DNA of 64,000 nucleotides. Source: Winogradskyella bathintestinalis. GTDB lineage: Bacteria; Bacteroidota; Bacteroidia; Flavobacteriales; Flavobacteriaceae. Below the pieces are notes generated by a model. It did no database searches, was not told the origin of the DNA, and saw nothing but the letters and a program-made list of their open reading frames with translations. Positions 8,313 to 18,387 of the stretch are shown here, one piece after another. The DNA lies in the NCBI RefSeq assembly GCF_030407435.1, contig NZ_JASDDK010000002.1, positions 280,702 to 344,701 of the forward strand, in the 5' to 3' direction. Position 1 is the first letter of the stretch; the number at the start of each line of letters is the position of its first letter. A program made the translations under genes and the position numbers.

Positions 8313-9932
8313 ATGCTAAAACTCATTAAACTTTTACATACCAGATTATCAGTTCTATTATTAATTTTAATACAATTGTCTTGTGCTTCTAAAGAGTCAT
8401 CTGATAAAGAGCATCTTGTTTTTAGATACAATGAACATAAGAATATTGGCTCCTTAGACCCTGCTTTTTCAAAAGATTTAGCAGATATATGGGCAACACA
8501 CCAATTATTTAATGGGTTAGTACAAATGGACGACCAACTTAATGTAATACCCAGCATTGCAAAAAGTTGGACAATTACGGATAGCGCTAAAACGTACAAT
8601 TTTACACTTCGAAATGATGTGTTTTTTCACAAACATAAGTTGTTTAAAAAAGACTCTTCAAGAAAAGTCATCGCTTCTGATTTTGAATATAGTTTTAATC
8701 GGTTAAGAGATAAATCTATTGCGTCACCAGGCAGTTGGGTGTTGAATAAGGTTGAAGATTTTTCAGCTTTAAACGACTCTATCTTCCAAATAAAACTCAA
8801 ACAACCCTTTCCTGCGTTTTTAGGATTACTCACCATGAAATATTGTTCCGTAGTTCCTAAGGAAGTTGTAAATTATTATGGCAACGATTTTAGATCAAAT
8901 CCGATTGGAACTGGTCCATTTAAATTTAAACGGTGGGAAGAAAACCTAAAATTGGTATTCCGAAAAAACAATTATTATTTTGAATCCGATTCTACAGGTC
9001 AGCAATTGCCACATCTTGAAGCCGTTTCTATTACATTTTTACCAGATAAACAAAGTGAATTTTTACAATTCGCGCAAGGGAACATCGATTTTCTAAACAG
9101 TTTAGATGGATCCTACAAAGACGAAATTTTAACAGCCGAAGGCCAATTAAGACGAAGCTACGCTACTGATATAAAAATGATTCGTGGTCCATATCTCAAT
9201 ACAGAATACTTGGGTTTTTATATGAAAACGGAGTTGAGCACCATTCAGTCTTTGAAATTAAGAAAAGCGATTAATGTAGGTTTCGACAAACATAAAATGA
9301 TGACCTATTTGAGAAACGGCATCGGAATTCCTGCTAATGGTGGCTTTATCCCAAAAGGACTTCCGGGCTATAATGCCTCAATTGGTTTTAATTATCAGCC
9401 CAACTTGGCAAAACAATTGGTATCAGAATTTAAATCTGAAACGGGTATTAAAAATCCTGAAATTACTTTAACTACCACTAGTAATTATTTAAGTTATTGT
9501 GAATTTATTCAACGTGAACTACAAAAAACAGGACTGTTAGTTAATGTTGATGTTATACCTGCATCGAGTTTAAAAGATGCTAAAGCGAACGGTCAGCTCG
9601 ATTTTTTTAGAGCTAGTTGGATTGCCGATTATCCTGATGCTGAAAATTACCTGTCTTTATATTACAGTAAGAATTTTGCTCCAAATGGTCCAAATTATAC
9701 GCATTTTAAAAATGAAGAATTCGATCGCATGTACGAAGCAGCATATTTAGAAACTGATCCAGATTTAAGAGCAGAACTTTATACCAAAATGGATTCACTT
9801 ATAATGAATTCCGCCCCTATTGTGCCATTATTTTATGATGAAGTGGTACGGTTTACGCAAAAAAATGTGAAAGGTTTAGGAATCAACGCTACAAATTTAT
9901 TAGAATTGAAATCCGTACGAAAAACAGAATAA
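8313..9932 (+). CDS. OppA-like ABC transporter solute-binding lipoprotein
   Basis: This family 5 extracellular solute-binding protein captures peptides, nickel or other solutes for an ABC importer. From the ATG at 8313 there are 539 residues. The signal ends in LIQLSC, a lipobox, so it is membrane-anchored. Typical SBP_bac_5 features follow: NEHKNIGSLDPAFSKDL, LFNGLVQMDDQL, the FTLRNDVFFH strand, NPIGTGPFKFKRWE and PDAENYLSLYYS. A TTG start at 8286 would put nine residues before the signal. No permease or ATPase genes are nearby, so this is an orphan binding protein. It is divergent from mtaB. Confidence 0.9.
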   Translation: MLKLIKLLHTRLSVLLLILIQLSCASKESSDKEHLVFRYNEHKNIGSLDPAFSKDLADIWATHQLFNGLVQMDDQLNVIPSIAKSWTITDSAKTYNFTLRNDVFFHKHKLFKKDSSRKVIASDFEYSFNRLRDKSIASPGSWVLNKVEDFSALNDSIFQIKLKQPFPAFLGLLTMKYCSVVPKEVVNYYGNDFRSNPIGTGPFKFKRWEENLKLVFRKNNYYFESDSTGQQLPHLEAVSITFLPDKQSEFLQFAQGNIDFLNSLDGSYKDEILTAEGQLRRSYATDIKMIRGPYLNTEYLGFYMKTELSTIQSLKLRKAINVGFDKHKMMTYLRNGIGIPANGGFIPKGLPGYNASIGFNYQPNLAKQLVSEFKSETGIKNPEITLTTTSNYLSYCEFIQRELQKTGLLVNVDVIPASSLKDAKANGQLDFFRASWIADYPDAENYLSLYYSKNFAPNGPNYTHFKNEEFDRMYEAAYLETDPDLRAELYTKMDSLIMNSAPIVPLFYDEVVRFTQKNVKGLGINATNLLELKSVRKTE

Positions 9933-10013
9933 CACTCTTAAAGTCGTTAAAGGAAAACTGGAAAAAGATTAAAATTAGGAAGCAAAACTTTCAACGTTAA
10001 AACTGGATGAAAT

Positions 10014-10922
10014 CTAATTATCAAATCCGGTAAAATAATATAAGTCATCACCACCTTCACCTCTCAAACGTCTTGAAGACAAATAACCGGAAGTTAAATC
10101 GTCATTTAAAAAAAACGAAAAATCGTCACCACGATCGTTAATAGGAGCATCGAGAGATACTGGCTTCTGTTTTTCGTCATTAGAACCCAAATCATAACTA
10201 TAAATATCTATACCACCTTTTCCACCTCGTCGATCAGAAGAAAAATATAGCTTATTATCTGCACTTACAAAAGGAAAAATCTCAGTACGAGAAGAATTTA
10301 TCTGGTCCGCTAATCTTGTAATTTCCCCGTATGTTTTATGACCTGAAACCGAAACCTTGTATAAGTCCGACTTTCCTTTGGTTCCCTTTACGTCAGCAAT
10401 AAAATATAAGGTCGTTCCGTCTGGACTCAATGCGGGGTGAGCAAAATTAAAGTCTGAATCGCAAAATGGTAAAATTGTAAAATTAGTCCAACCTTTACCT
10501 TCTTTATATTCTGCACGCTGAATTAAAAGATTAAACGTGTTTTTATCCTTTAATTTATTCTCACCTTTTGCTGTATGGTTCGCAGTAAAATACATATACT
10601 TTCCATCTTTAGAATAAGTAGCAACGGACATATTGGACATACCGACTTCACGTCTTGTAATTAACTCAACATTATCTATTTCCCCTTCAACATCAACAGT
10701 ACCTTCATAAATACCAAACAACTTTTGCTCGTACAAATCTAATATTTCTCGACCTCTATTTGTCAATAGATTAGAACTAAAGAATATTTTATCATTAACA
10801 ACTCTAGCAGCAAAATGATCGAATTTATTATTGATCTTAAGCTTTTTAATTGTGACTTTCTGTGCAAAAACAAAACTTATAGTAAGTAAAAAAAGTAGCG
10901 TAAATTTCAATTTAAGTGTCAT
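10014..10922 (-). CDS. Secreted PD40/TolB-like beta-propeller protein
   Basis: From the ATG at 10920-10922 the product is 302 residues, with a signal peptide ending in FVFAQ. The mature part repeats a pattern characteristic of PD40 (WD40-like, TolB-type) blades, for example HPALSPDGTTLYFIADV and FVSADNKLYFSSDRRGGKG. In Bacteroidota such propellers are often joined to OmpA domains, but here the protein ends after the propeller. It is probably periplasmic or surface-linked and involved in protein binding. It follows the GlmU-like gene by ten bases and is almost certainly co-transcribed with it, though no functional link is evident. An upstream TTG extension overlaps the neighbour. Confidence 0.82.
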   Translation of the reverse strand: MTLKLKFTLLFLLTISFVFAQKVTIKKLKINNKFDHFAARVVNDKIFFSSNLLTNRGREILDLYEQKLFGIYEGTVDVEGEIDNVELITRREVGMSNMSVATYSKDGKYMYFTANHTAKGENKLKDKNTFNLLIQRAEYKEGKGWTNFTILPFCDSDFNFAHPALSPDGTTLYFIADVKGTKGKSDLYKVSVSGHKTYGEITRLADQINSSRTEIFPFVSADNKLYFSSDRRGGKGGIDIYSYDLGSNDEKQKPVSLDAPINDRGDDFSFFLNDDLTSGYLSSRRLRGEGGDDLYYFTGFDN

Positions 10923-10932
10923 ATTATTCAAT

Positions 10933-12108
10933 TTATTCTCGTCTATAACTTTTTGTTTCTTCAAATATATGTTCTAAAATAGCTTCGTCTTGAGCTGTAA
11001 ATTCTTCCTTTCGTCTGGCCATAACTACTTCAGCGACTTCAAACGCTTTATTCGTTTTATAGGTTACAAAACCTTTACTTCCTCCCCATGAAAAACTCGG
11101 TATAAAATTTCGAGGAAAACCACTGCCAAAGATATTAGCACTTACACCAACAACTGTACCGGTATTAAACATAGTGTTAATACCACATTTGCTATGGTCC
11201 CCCATCATTAATCCACAAAATTGTAATCCCGTTTTTGCAAAACCTTCGGTTTCGTAATCCCAAAGTCTTACTTCCGCATAATTATTTTTTAAATTACTAA
11301 TGTTAGTATCTGCCCCCAGATTACACCATTCTCCTAAAACTGAATTGCCTAAAAAGCCATCATGTCCTTTATTTGAAAATCCAAAAATAACCGAATTACT
11401 AACTTCACCTCCAATTTTACTATAGGGGCCTACTGTGGTTGCACCATAAACCTTGGTGCCTAATTTTAGAGTCGCATTATTGCATAGTGCAAAAGGGCCT
11501 CTAACCATCGAACCTTCCATAATTTCAGCGTCCTTGCCAATATAAATCGGTCCAGAGCTTGCATTTAAAGTCGCAAAATTTAATGTAGCGCCTTTTTCAA
11601 TAAAAATGTTTTCAGGATTTATGGTATTTATAGTGGAAGGAATCGGTTGCGATTTTCTGTCCTTTGTAATTAAATTGAAATCTTCGACTATAGCTTCTCC
11701 GTTTTTAGAGAAAATGTCCCAAGTATGCTCAATTTTTAATATATCACCTTGCAGTTCTATAGCCTCAAACGTGGAAAAATCAGAATGCTCCTCCCCTTCT
11801 TTAGCATAAAAGGCAATTACATCTTCATCTTTAAATAACGCTTGGTTATGACTCAAATTTTTTACAATTTCAACCACTTCGAAATTAGGAAGGAATGAGG
11901 CATTTATCATAATATTCTCATCCATTTCAACCATTGGAAACTTATCAGCCAAATAATCTTCAGTAATCGTTGTGGTAGTGTATTCTAAGTAAGATTCCCA
12001 TTTTTGTCTAATAGTTAAAATACCAACCCTAATATCTGCTACAGGTCTTGTAAAAGTAAATGGCAATAAATTGTTGCGATAAGGACCGTCGAATAATATA
12101 TAGTTCAT
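10933..12108 (-). CDS. Alternative GlmU-type sugar nucleotidyltransferase/acetyltransferase
   Basis: This 391-residue protein matches the Bacteroidota 'alternative GlmU' group (TIGR03991 type), thought to make UDP-N-acetylglucosamine for peptidoglycan and lipopolysaccharide. The N-terminal half is a nucleotidyltransferase-like domain, but it opens MNYILFDGPYRNNLLPFTFT and lacks the usual GxGTRM loop. The C-terminal half (about residues 165-370) is a left-handed beta-helix of hexapeptide repeats (IYIGKDAEIMEGSMVRGPFA and similar). It is followed on the same strand by the PD40 protein. No second glmU is in the window. The call is good for the family, while the exact reaction rests on family knowledge. 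Confidence 0.85.
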   Translation of the reverse strand: MNYILFDGPYRNNLLPFTFTRPVADIRVGILTIRQKWESYLEYTTTTITEDYLADKFPMVEMDENIMINASFLPNFEVVEIVKNLSHNQALFKDEDVIAFYAKEGEEHSDFSTFEAIELQGDILKIEHTWDIFSKNGEAIVEDFNLITKDRKSQPIPSTINTINPENIFIEKGATLNFATLNASSGPIYIGKDAEIMEGSMVRGPFALCNNATLKLGTKVYGATTVGPYSKIGGEVSNSVIFGFSNKGHDGFLGNSVLGEWCNLGADTNISNLKNNYAEVRLWDYETEGFAKTGLQFCGLMMGDHSKCGINTMFNTGTVVGVSANIFGSGFPRNFIPSFSWGGSKGFVTYKTNKAFEVAEVVMARRKEEFTAQDEAILEHIFEETKSYRRE

Positions 12109-12200
12109 TCTAAATTTTATAGTTTAAAGTTTTGAAATTAAATGCTTTAATAATATTACTCAAAACTTCGATTAGCGGTTCAAAAATAGTTTAAATATAG

Positions 12201-12236
12201 AAAACAAAAAAGCCTTTCTATTTTTAGAAAGGCTTT
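12201..12236 (-). terminator. Rho-independent terminator after rpmE
   Basis: Perfect 12-bp arms AAAGCCTTTCTA (12209-12220) and TAGAAAGGCTTT (12225-12236) with a four-base loop. The A-rich flank at 12201-12211 gives a U-tract on the minus strand, ending rpmE before the GlmU-like gene. Confidence 0.85.
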
Positions 12237-12258
12237 ATTAACTATCGGTAAGCTAGGT

Positions 12259-12510
12259 TTATTTTTTAAACTTAGCGTATTTGTTTTTAAACTTATCAAT
12301 ACGACCAGCTGTATCTACTAATTTAGATTTACCTGTATAAAATGGATGAGATGTTCTAGAAATTTCCAATTTAACTAATGGATATTCAGTACCATCAACA
12401 TCAATAGTTTCGTTTGTATCTGCTGTAGATTTTGTTAAAAACACCTCTTCATTAGACATATCTTTAAACGCTACTACTCTATAATTTTCTGGATGTATTC
12501 CTGCTTTCAT
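12259..12510 (-). CDS. rpmE2: 50S ribosomal protein L31, type B
   Basis: This 83-residue protein starts [19 protein letters not shown], followed by the conserved [22 protein letters not shown] of L31. The zinc-ligand cysteines of type A L31 are missing, and the size (about 83 rather than 70) is that of the zinc-independent type B form. L31 sits at the central protuberance of the large subunit. A GTG directly before the ATG would add one residue; ATG at 12508-12510 is preferred. It stands alone, with an excellent promoter upstream and a terminator downstream. Confidence 0.96.
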   Translation of the reverse strand: MKAGIHPENYRVVAFKDMSNEEVFLTKSTADTNETIDVDGTEYPLVKLEISRTSHPFYTGKSKLVDTAGRIDKFKNKYAKFKK

Positions 12511-12547
12511 CACTAAATGCTTTAAATGTATTCGATTTTTCGAGGTG

Positions 12548-12577
12548 CAAATTTAAGTAATTTTTATAAATGTACAA
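12548..12577 (-). promoter_or_regulatory. Promoter for rpmE type B
   Basis: On the minus strand, TTG (12575-12577), a 19-base spacer and TAAATTTG (12548-12555) fit the Bacteroidota consensus. It lies 38 bases upstream of the rpmE ATG. Confidence 0.75.
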
Positions 12578-12701
12578 TCTTTTTTTATGAATTTATTCTA
12601 ACTTTATAATAAATGGTTTATATCTATGCCTTTTTGTCGACAAGTTTTCCGTTTTAAAGGGTGGATTTTCAGTTTTCACAAAATATACTGTAACAATTCT
12701 C

Positions 12702-12709
12702 TATCTTTG
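12702..12709 (+). promoter_or_regulatory. -7 element for the DUF4199/glycosyltransferase pair
   Basis: TATCTTTG fits TAnnTTTG and is 38 bases ahead of the ATG at 12748. The -33 element is not clear. Confidence 0.5.
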
Positions 12710-12747
12710 AATACTAACAAATTATTTAACCAACAAAACTACTAATA

Positions 12748-13281
12748 ATGGAAAAAACTTTAAAATCTTCTGCAACGACTTATGGCATTTATTTAGCATT
12801 AATTCTGTCTTCATTAACGATAATAGGTTATGCCGCCTATTTAGATCTATTCACAAAATGGTGGTTTGGAATTAGTCAAATGATACTCGTTATTATTTTC
12901 GGAATTGTTTCAGCTGTTCAGGCCAGAAAACTGTTAGAAGGCTTTATAAGTTTTAAGAACGCTTTTACTGCTTTTTTTATTACTATAGCTATTGGAATAG
13001 TAATTCCTGCTCTTATTGGTTTAATCATATTTAACTTCATTGATCCCGATGCTGCAACATTATTGCAAGAAAAGATTATAAATACGCAATTGACCATGAT
13101 GCAAAATTTTGGGGCACCTCAATCTGCTATCGATGAGGCAATGAAACAGGCTGAAGCTCAAGGTAGCTTTTTTACCATTAGTAATTCTTTAAAATCTATG
13201 GCTTATCAACTTGTTGGATTTAGTATTGTGGGTTTAATTGTAGCTGCTGTAGTTAAACGAAATGATCCTCACATTGCTTAA
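12748..13281 (+). CDS. DUF4199 membrane protein
   Basis: This 177-residue integral membrane protein has about four hydrophobic segments (near 14-32, 38-56, 68-92 and 148-170) and a hydrophilic, Gln-rich stretch (about 105-140) between the third and fourth. This layout and the ITIAIGIVIPALIGLIIFNF segment match DUF4199 proteins of Bacteroidota, whose function is unknown. It is followed 45 bases later by a family 2 glycosyltransferase on the same strand. I recall this pairing as common in Flavobacteriaceae, which suggests a role in lipid-linked sugar transfer or envelope assembly, but nothing in the sequence proves this. Confidence 0.85.
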   Translation: MEKTLKSSATTYGIYLALILSSLTIIGYAAYLDLFTKWWFGISQMILVIIFGIVSAVQARKLLEGFISFKNAFTAFFITIAIGIVIPALIGLIIFNFIDPDAATLLQEKIINTQLTMMQNFGAPQSAIDEAMKQAEAQGSFFTISNSLKSMAYQLVGFSIVGLIVAAVVKRNDPHIA

Positions 13282-13326
13282 AAAAATTCTCTATTTTTGA
13301 AGTCTATATAATTAGACAAAAGCTCA

Positions 13327-14277
13327 ATGGATATATCAGTAGTAATACCACTACTTAACGAAGAAGAATCATTAAATGAATTACACGATTGGATAGCATC
13401 AGTGATGTTATCCAATCAATTTTCTTATGAAATTTTGTTTATAGATGACGGTAGTACTGACAATTCTTGGCTAATTATTTCTGAACTTGTTGAAATAAAT
13501 CCCAATGTTAAAGGCATTCGGTTTATAAAAAACTTCGGAAAATCTCAAGCCTTACATGCTGGCTTTGCAAAAGCTGCCGGAAATGTGGTTATAACTATGG
13601 ACGCGGATTTACAAGATAATCCTGAAGAAATCCCCGAGTTATATCAAATGATAAAAAATGAAAAATTTGATCTTGTTTCGGGTTGGAAAAAGAAACGGTA
13701 CGACTCCTATTTTTCTAAAAACTTACCTTCAAAATTGTTTAATTGGGCAGCAAGACGCACCTCTGGTGTTCAGCTCAATGACTTTAATTGTGGTTTAAAA
13801 GCGTACTCTAATACCGTTGTAAAACATATTGATGTATATGGCGAAATGCATCGCTACATTCCCGTATTAGCTAAAAATGCTGGATTTACCACTATTGGAG
13901 AAAAGGTGGTACAACATCAAGCCCGAAAATATGGTCATACTAAATTCGGAATGAACCGTTTCATCAATGGATTTTTAGACTTGCTTACCATTTGGTTTAT
14001 TTCTCGATTTGGAAAACGCCCCATGCATTTATTTGGCGCTCTTGGAGTTATGATGTTTATTATCGGTTTAGGATTTGCTTTCTACCTAGGTATTGACAAA
14101 TTATTTTTAAATCCAACTGGAAGACTCATCACAGATCGACCTCAATTCTATATCGCTTTATCTACTATGATTATCGGTTCGCAATTTTTTATTGCTGGCT
14201 TTTTGGGTGAACTTGTTTTGCGTTCTAAACGAGAGCAACAACGTTACTTTATCAAAGAAAATTTAAATGTATCTTAG
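13327..14277 (+). CDS. Polyprenyl-phosphate glycosyltransferase, family GT2
   Basis: This 316-residue enzyme of the dolichol-phosphate mannosyltransferase/GtrB/ArnC type transfers a sugar from a nucleotide donor to a polyprenyl phosphate at the membrane. The N-terminal GT-A domain has SVVIPLLNEEESL, the donor-binding FIDDGSTDNSW, the metal-binding DADLQDNPEE and the W-K-K-K-R region. Two C-terminal membrane helices (about 233-256 and 275-297) anchor it. The family is clear but the sugar is not. It probably forms an operon with the DUF4199 gene. Confidence 0.92.
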   Translation: MDISVVIPLLNEEESLNELHDWIASVMLSNQFSYEILFIDDGSTDNSWLIISELVEINPNVKGIRFIKNFGKSQALHAGFAKAAGNVVITMDADLQDNPEEIPELYQMIKNEKFDLVSGWKKKRYDSYFSKNLPSKLFNWAARRTSGVQLNDFNCGLKAYSNTVVKHIDVYGEMHRYIPVLAKNAGFTTIGEKVVQHQARKYGHTKFGMNRFINGFLDLLTIWFISRFGKRPMHLFGALGVMMFIIGLGFAFYLGIDKLFLNPTGRLITDRPQFYIALSTMIIGSQFFIAGFLGELVLRSKREQQRYFIKENLNVS

Positions 14278-14524
14278 CTGAGAATTGTAATTATAGGGTG
14301 ATGCTTTAACTAACCCTTCGACTTTTGAAACTTGTATGTTATACGTTAATTAGGGAGTCTAAATCTTATTACTTATTTAAAAAGTATTTATATTTTTCAT
14401 GTCCCCTATTTTTTTGCTTAAATGTGAAAATATCTGTAATGTCTAAAAAAAATTATACGCACACAAATGTTGAGTCTTGATGGAATTTATAATCGTTCAG
14501 GCTATTTCCAAATTTTGAATTGTT

Positions 14525-14532
14525 TATTTTTG
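14525..14532 (+). promoter_or_regulatory. -7 element for the phosphohexomutase gene
   Basis: TATTTTTG fits TAnnTTTG, 37 bases before the ATG at 14569. The 291 bases between 14278 and 14568 otherwise show nothing I can name. Confidence 0.45.
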
Positions 14533-14568
14533 TTTAACAAATAACTTAGCTTATAAATCTTTACAACC

Positions 14569-16296
14569 ATGATCCATATTAAACCAGAAATTTTAGACCG
14601 AATAAATGCTTGGTTAACCCCAACTTTTGATGACGAATCTCAAAAAACAATCAAAGATATGATTGCCTCTAATCCGAAAGAATTAGAAGAGAGCTTTTAT
14701 AAAGATCTTGAATTTGGAACTGGTGGGATGCGAGGTATAATGGGATTAGGTACTAACCGGATCAACAAATACACTTTAGGCAAAAACACTCAAGGTTTGA
14801 GTAATTATTTAAAAGAATCATTCCCTAACGAAGAGATAAAAGTAGCTATTGCTTACGACTGCAGACATAATAGTGATACTTTTGGAAAGCTAGTAGCAGA
14901 TGTGTTTTCGGCCAACGGGATTAAAGTCTATTTATTTGAAGATTTAAGAGCAACCCCAGAATTATCATTCGCATTAAAACATTTAAACTGTCATTGTGGT
15001 ATTGTACTTACCGCGTCGCACAATCCACCAGAGTATAATGGTTATAAGGTCTATTGGCAAGATGGCGGTCAGTTAGTTCCTCCACAAGATTTAGGTGTAA
15101 TTGCGGAAATAAATAGTTTAGATTATTCGGAAATTAAGTTTGAGGCAAATAAAGATTTAATTCAGTATATCGGAAAAGATATTGATGACGTATTTATAGA
15201 TGCTTCTGTGGAAAATGGAAGTTTCGATACGTCTGCGGAAGCCAAAGCTAACTTGAACATTGTTTTCACGTCCTTACATGGCACCTCAATCACGGCGATA
15301 CCAGAGACTTTAAAACGTGCCGGTTACTCAAATGTACATATTGTTGAAGAACAACGCTTACCTAATGGCGATTTTCCAACCGTAGTTTCACCAAATCCTG
15401 AAGAACCAGAAGCTTTAAAAATGGCCATGGAATTGGCAGAAAAAGTTAATGGAGATATAGTAATTGGTACTGATCCAGATTGCGACCGTTTAGGTGTGGT
15501 AACACGTAACTTAGACAATGAATTGGTGATACTTAATGGTAATCAAACCATGATTTTAATGACGGATTTTCTTTTAGAACAATGGAAGAAATCAAACAAA
15601 ATCAACGGAAACCAATTTGTAGCTTCTACCATTGTTTCGACACCAATGATGTCCGTTTTAGCCGATGCATATAATGTAGATTGTAAAATAGGATTAACGG
15701 GGTTTAAATGGATCGCTAAAATGATTAAAGACTACCCTGAACTCGATTTTATTGGAGGAGGAGAAGAAAGTTTTGGTTTTATGGTTGGCGACTTCGTTAG
15801 AGATAAAGATGCTGTTACATCTACTCTCTTAGCTTGTGAAATTGCTGCACAAGCCAAAGCGAATGGAAAAACCCTGTACCAAAAGTTAATAGATTTATAT
15901 ATAGAACACGGTTTCTTTAAAGAACGCTTAATTTCTTTAACTAAAAAAGGAATTTCGGGAGCTCAAGAAATTAAACAAATGATGATAGATGCCAGAAACA
16001 ATCCTTTAAAAGAAATTAACGGCCAAAAAGTAGTTTTAATAGAGGATTATGATTTATCAATTTCTAAAAATCTTCAAAACAATGAAGAAACAACATTAGA
16101 TATTCCAAAGTCTAATGTCATAATTTATTATACAGAAGATGGCAGTAAAATAGCATTACGCCCAAGTGGTACCGAACCTAAAATAAAATTTTATATAAGT
16201 GTAAATACTGATCTTGACAATTCGGCAGACTTCAAAAAAACGGAGCAATTGTTGGATGACAGAATTGATGCCATCCTTAGGGATATGAATTTGTAA
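14569..16296 (+). CDS. Phospho-sugar mutase (phosphoglucomutase/phosphomannomutase)
   Basis: This enzyme interconverts hexose 1- and 6-phosphates through a phosphoserine intermediate. The 575 residues carry all four family signatures: the catalytic serine loop [13 protein letters not shown] (S150), the magnesium loop [10 protein letters not shown] (D302, D304, D306), the sugar-binding GGGEESFGF, and the phosphate-binding [12 protein letters not shown] near the C-terminus. The length fits the large PgcA-like bacterial form rather than the 450-residue ManB/GlmM type. It supplies glucose-1-phosphate or mannose-1-phosphate for polysaccharides. The ABC exporter starts three bases after its stop, so the two are one operon. 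Confidence 0.95.
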   Translation: MIHIKPEILDRINAWLTPTFDDESQKTIKDMIASNPKELEESFYKDLEFGTGGMRGIMGLGTNRINKYTLGKNTQGLSNYLKESFPNEEIKVAIAYDCRHNSDTFGKLVADVFSANGIKVYLFEDLRATPELSFALKHLNCHCGIVLTASHNPPEYNGYKVYWQDGGQLVPPQDLGVIAEINSLDYSEIKFEANKDLIQYIGKDIDDVFIDASVENGSFDTSAEAKANLNIVFTSLHGTSITAIPETLKRAGYSNVHIVEEQRLPNGDFPTVVSPNPEEPEALKMAMELAEKVNGDIVIGTDPDCDRLGVVTRNLDNELVILNGNQTMILMTDFLLEQWKKSNKINGNQFVASTIVSTPMMSVLADAYNVDCKIGLTGFKWIAKMIKDYPELDFIGGGEESFGFMVGDFVRDKDAVTSTLLACEIAAQAKANGKTLYQKLIDLYIEHGFFKERLISLTKKGISGAQEIKQMMIDARNNPLKEINGQKVVLIEDYDLSISKNLQNNEETTLDIPKSNVIIYYTEDGSKIALRPSGTEPKIKFYISVNTDLDNSADFKKTEQLLDDRIDAILRDMNL

Positions 16297-16299
16297 TTA

Positions 16300-18126
16300 A
16301 TGGATTATATAAAAAAGTTATCGCGGTTTATTGTTCCTTATAAACGCTATGCTGTACTAAATATTATTTGTAATGTTTTTTATGCATTATTTAGCACAAT
16401 GGCCATGTTATCATTAATGCCCATGATAAATGTGCTATTTGGAGAAAGTGAAAAAGTGTTTGCCAAACCAGTTTATAATGGTCTCAATGAAATTAAAGAT
16501 TATTCTGAAAATTACTTAAACTATATAGTTACCACAACCACAGCAACAGATGGTCCTCAACGGGCCCTGTTGTATATGATTGTTTTAATTATTAGCCTTT
16601 TCCTACTTAAAAACTTATTCAATTATTTAGCGTTGTTCTTTATTACATTTTTAAGAAACGGAGTGCTTAGGGATTTACGAGATGAAATCTATAATAAGGT
16701 GGTAACTCTCCCTATTTCCTACTACTCTGAAAAGAAAAAAGGAGATATTATTGCTCGTATTTCTGGTGATGTTAACGAGGTTAAAAATTCAATGCTTTCG
16801 GTTTTAGAATTGATTGTAAAAGAACCTTTAACAATTGTATTTGCCATTGTAGCGATGTTTATGATTTCCGTAAAACTTACGATTTTTGTATTTATTTTTA
16901 TTCCCGTTGCAGGCTTTATCATATCGCGAATTGGTAAAAGTTTAAAGCGAAAATCTGACAAAGTTCAAAAGGAACAAGGTATCTTTCTTTCAACTTTAGA
17001 AGAAACATTAGGAGGTCTAAAAGTGATTAAAGGATTCAATGCTGAAAAACGTTTTTACAGTAAGTTTCAAGAATCCACAAACCGATTTTATAATTTTTCT
17101 AACACCCTGATGAATCGCCAAAATTTGGCATCACCTACGAGTGAGTTTTTAGGTATCGCCACAATTGCAGCATTACTCTGGTATGGAGGCAATATGGTAA
17201 TGGTAGAGCAAACATTATCTGGGGGTTCTTTTATTGCTTATATGGCATTATCTTACCAAATATTAACTCCCGCAAAAGCGATTAGTAAAGCGAGTTATCA
17301 AGTGAAATCGGGTAATGCAGCGGCAGAGCGTGTGCTGGATATTTTAGAAACAGAAAGCAGTTTAGACGATCAACCAAATGCAAAATCTAAAGAAGATTTT
17401 AAAACTAATATTAGTTTAAATAATGTATCATTTAAATATGAAGCCGATTTCGTTCTCAAAAACTTTTCTATTGAAGTCCCAAAAGGAAAAAGCGTGGCTT
17501 TAGTTGGACAATCTGGAAGTGGTAAGAGTACCATTGCTAATTTGGTGACACGATTTTATGATGTTAATGAAGGTAGTATTACCATAGATGGTGAAAATAT
17601 TAAAAACATTACCAAACATTCCTTGCGACGTTTAATGGGTTTAGTAACACAAGATTCCATTCTATTTAATGAAAGTATTAAAAACAATATTCTTTTAGGA
17701 AAAGAAAATGCCACTGATACAGAAATAATTGATGCTTTGAAAATTGCGAATGCATGGGAATTTGTTAAAGATTTACCTAATGGTATCGATACTAATATTG
17801 GAGATTCTGGTAATAAATTATCTGGTGGACAAAAACAACGTTTAAGTATTGCAAGAGCGGTGCTTAAAAATCCACCAATAATGATTTTAGATGAGGCCAC
17901 CTCTGCCCTCGATACTGAAAGTGAGAAATTAGTGCAAGATGCTTTAGAAAATATGATGAAAAACAGAACTTCTATTGTGATTGCCCATCGTTTATCTACA
18001 ATTCAAAATGCAGATCAGATTGTAGTGATGCAAAAAGGTGAGATTGCAGAACAAGGTACTCATGCGGATTTAATAGCTAAAAACGGGGTCTACAGAAAAC
18101 TTGTTGACATGCAAAGCTTTGATTAG
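16300..18126 (+). CDS. MsbA-like ABC exporter (fused permease and ATPase)
   Basis: This 608-residue half-transporter probably works as a homodimer flipping lipids or exporting drugs. Residues 1-340 contain about six membrane helices. The nucleotide-binding domain follows: Walker A GQSGSGKST (403-411), Q-loop VTQD, signature LSGGQKQR, Walker B IMILDEATSALD and the switch histidine in IVIAHRLST. The architecture matches MsbA, the lipid A flippase, although substrate cannot be set by sequence. It is directly downstream of the phosphohexomutase. A short loop near residues 50-85 between the first helices is longer than usual. Confidence 0.9.
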   Translation: MDYIKKLSRFIVPYKRYAVLNIICNVFYALFSTMAMLSLMPMINVLFGESEKVFAKPVYNGLNEIKDYSENYLNYIVTTTTATDGPQRALLYMIVLIISLFLLKNLFNYLALFFITFLRNGVLRDLRDEIYNKVVTLPISYYSEKKKGDIIARISGDVNEVKNSMLSVLELIVKEPLTIVFAIVAMFMISVKLTIFVFIFIPVAGFIISRIGKSLKRKSDKVQKEQGIFLSTLEETLGGLKVIKGFNAEKRFYSKFQESTNRFYNFSNTLMNRQNLASPTSEFLGIATIAALLWYGGNMVMVEQTLSGGSFIAYMALSYQILTPAKAISKASYQVKSGNAAAERVLDILETESSLDDQPNAKSKEDFKTNISLNNVSFKYEADFVLKNFSIEVPKGKSVALVGQSGSGKSTIANLVTRFYDVNEGSITIDGENIKNITKHSLRRLMGLVTQDSILFNESIKNNILLGKENATDTEIIDALKIANAWEFVKDLPNGIDTNIGDSGNKLSGGQKQRLSIARAVLKNPPIMILDEATSALDTESEKLVQDALENMMKNRTSIVIAHRLSTIQNADQIVVMQKGEIAEQGTHADLIAKNGVYRKLVDMQSFD

Positions 18127-18305
18127 CACATAAATTACTGTAATTCATTTTATCTAAATAAAATGGAATTGAATTTGAGTAGTCTTCTGTTGTTTATCTA
18201 TAAAACTTTAAAATATTTAAGATATAGTAATGCTAAAAACAATATAACAATATCCCTATAAAGCAATAACTTTTGAAAAATTGCTTTGTTAGGTTTACTG
18301 AAGAA

Positions 18306-18383
18306 CACAAAAAAGGATGCGTAATAAAACACATCCTTCTTTATGCTATCAGATTTGGGGGACTGATAACTAATAGGTTAAGC
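18306..18383 (-). ncRNA. Candidate small RNA with two hairpins
   Basis: A predicted minus-strand transcript of about 75 nt runs from near 18383 to the U-tract at 18309-18314. Hairpin 1 pairs GTTATCAG (18370-18363) with CTGATAGC (18352-18345) around a ten-base loop, UCCCCCAAAU, leaving five cytosines unpaired. Hairpin 2 is the terminator (18338-18313). The promoter lies just upstream at 18388-18418. No coding frame fits inside the expected transcript. Promoter, structure and terminator together suggest an independent small RNA, possibly trans-acting through the C-rich loop. Target and family are unknown. Confidence 0.45.
18309..18338 (-). terminator. Terminator of the small-RNA candidate
   Basis: On the minus strand, AAGGATGTGT (18338-18329) pairs with ACGCATCCTT (18322-18313) with one mismatch and a six-base loop, followed by a U-tract (18314-18309). 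The T-tail is on the minus strand, opposite to the ABC exporter gene. Confidence 0.75.
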
Positions 18384-18387
18384 AAAG

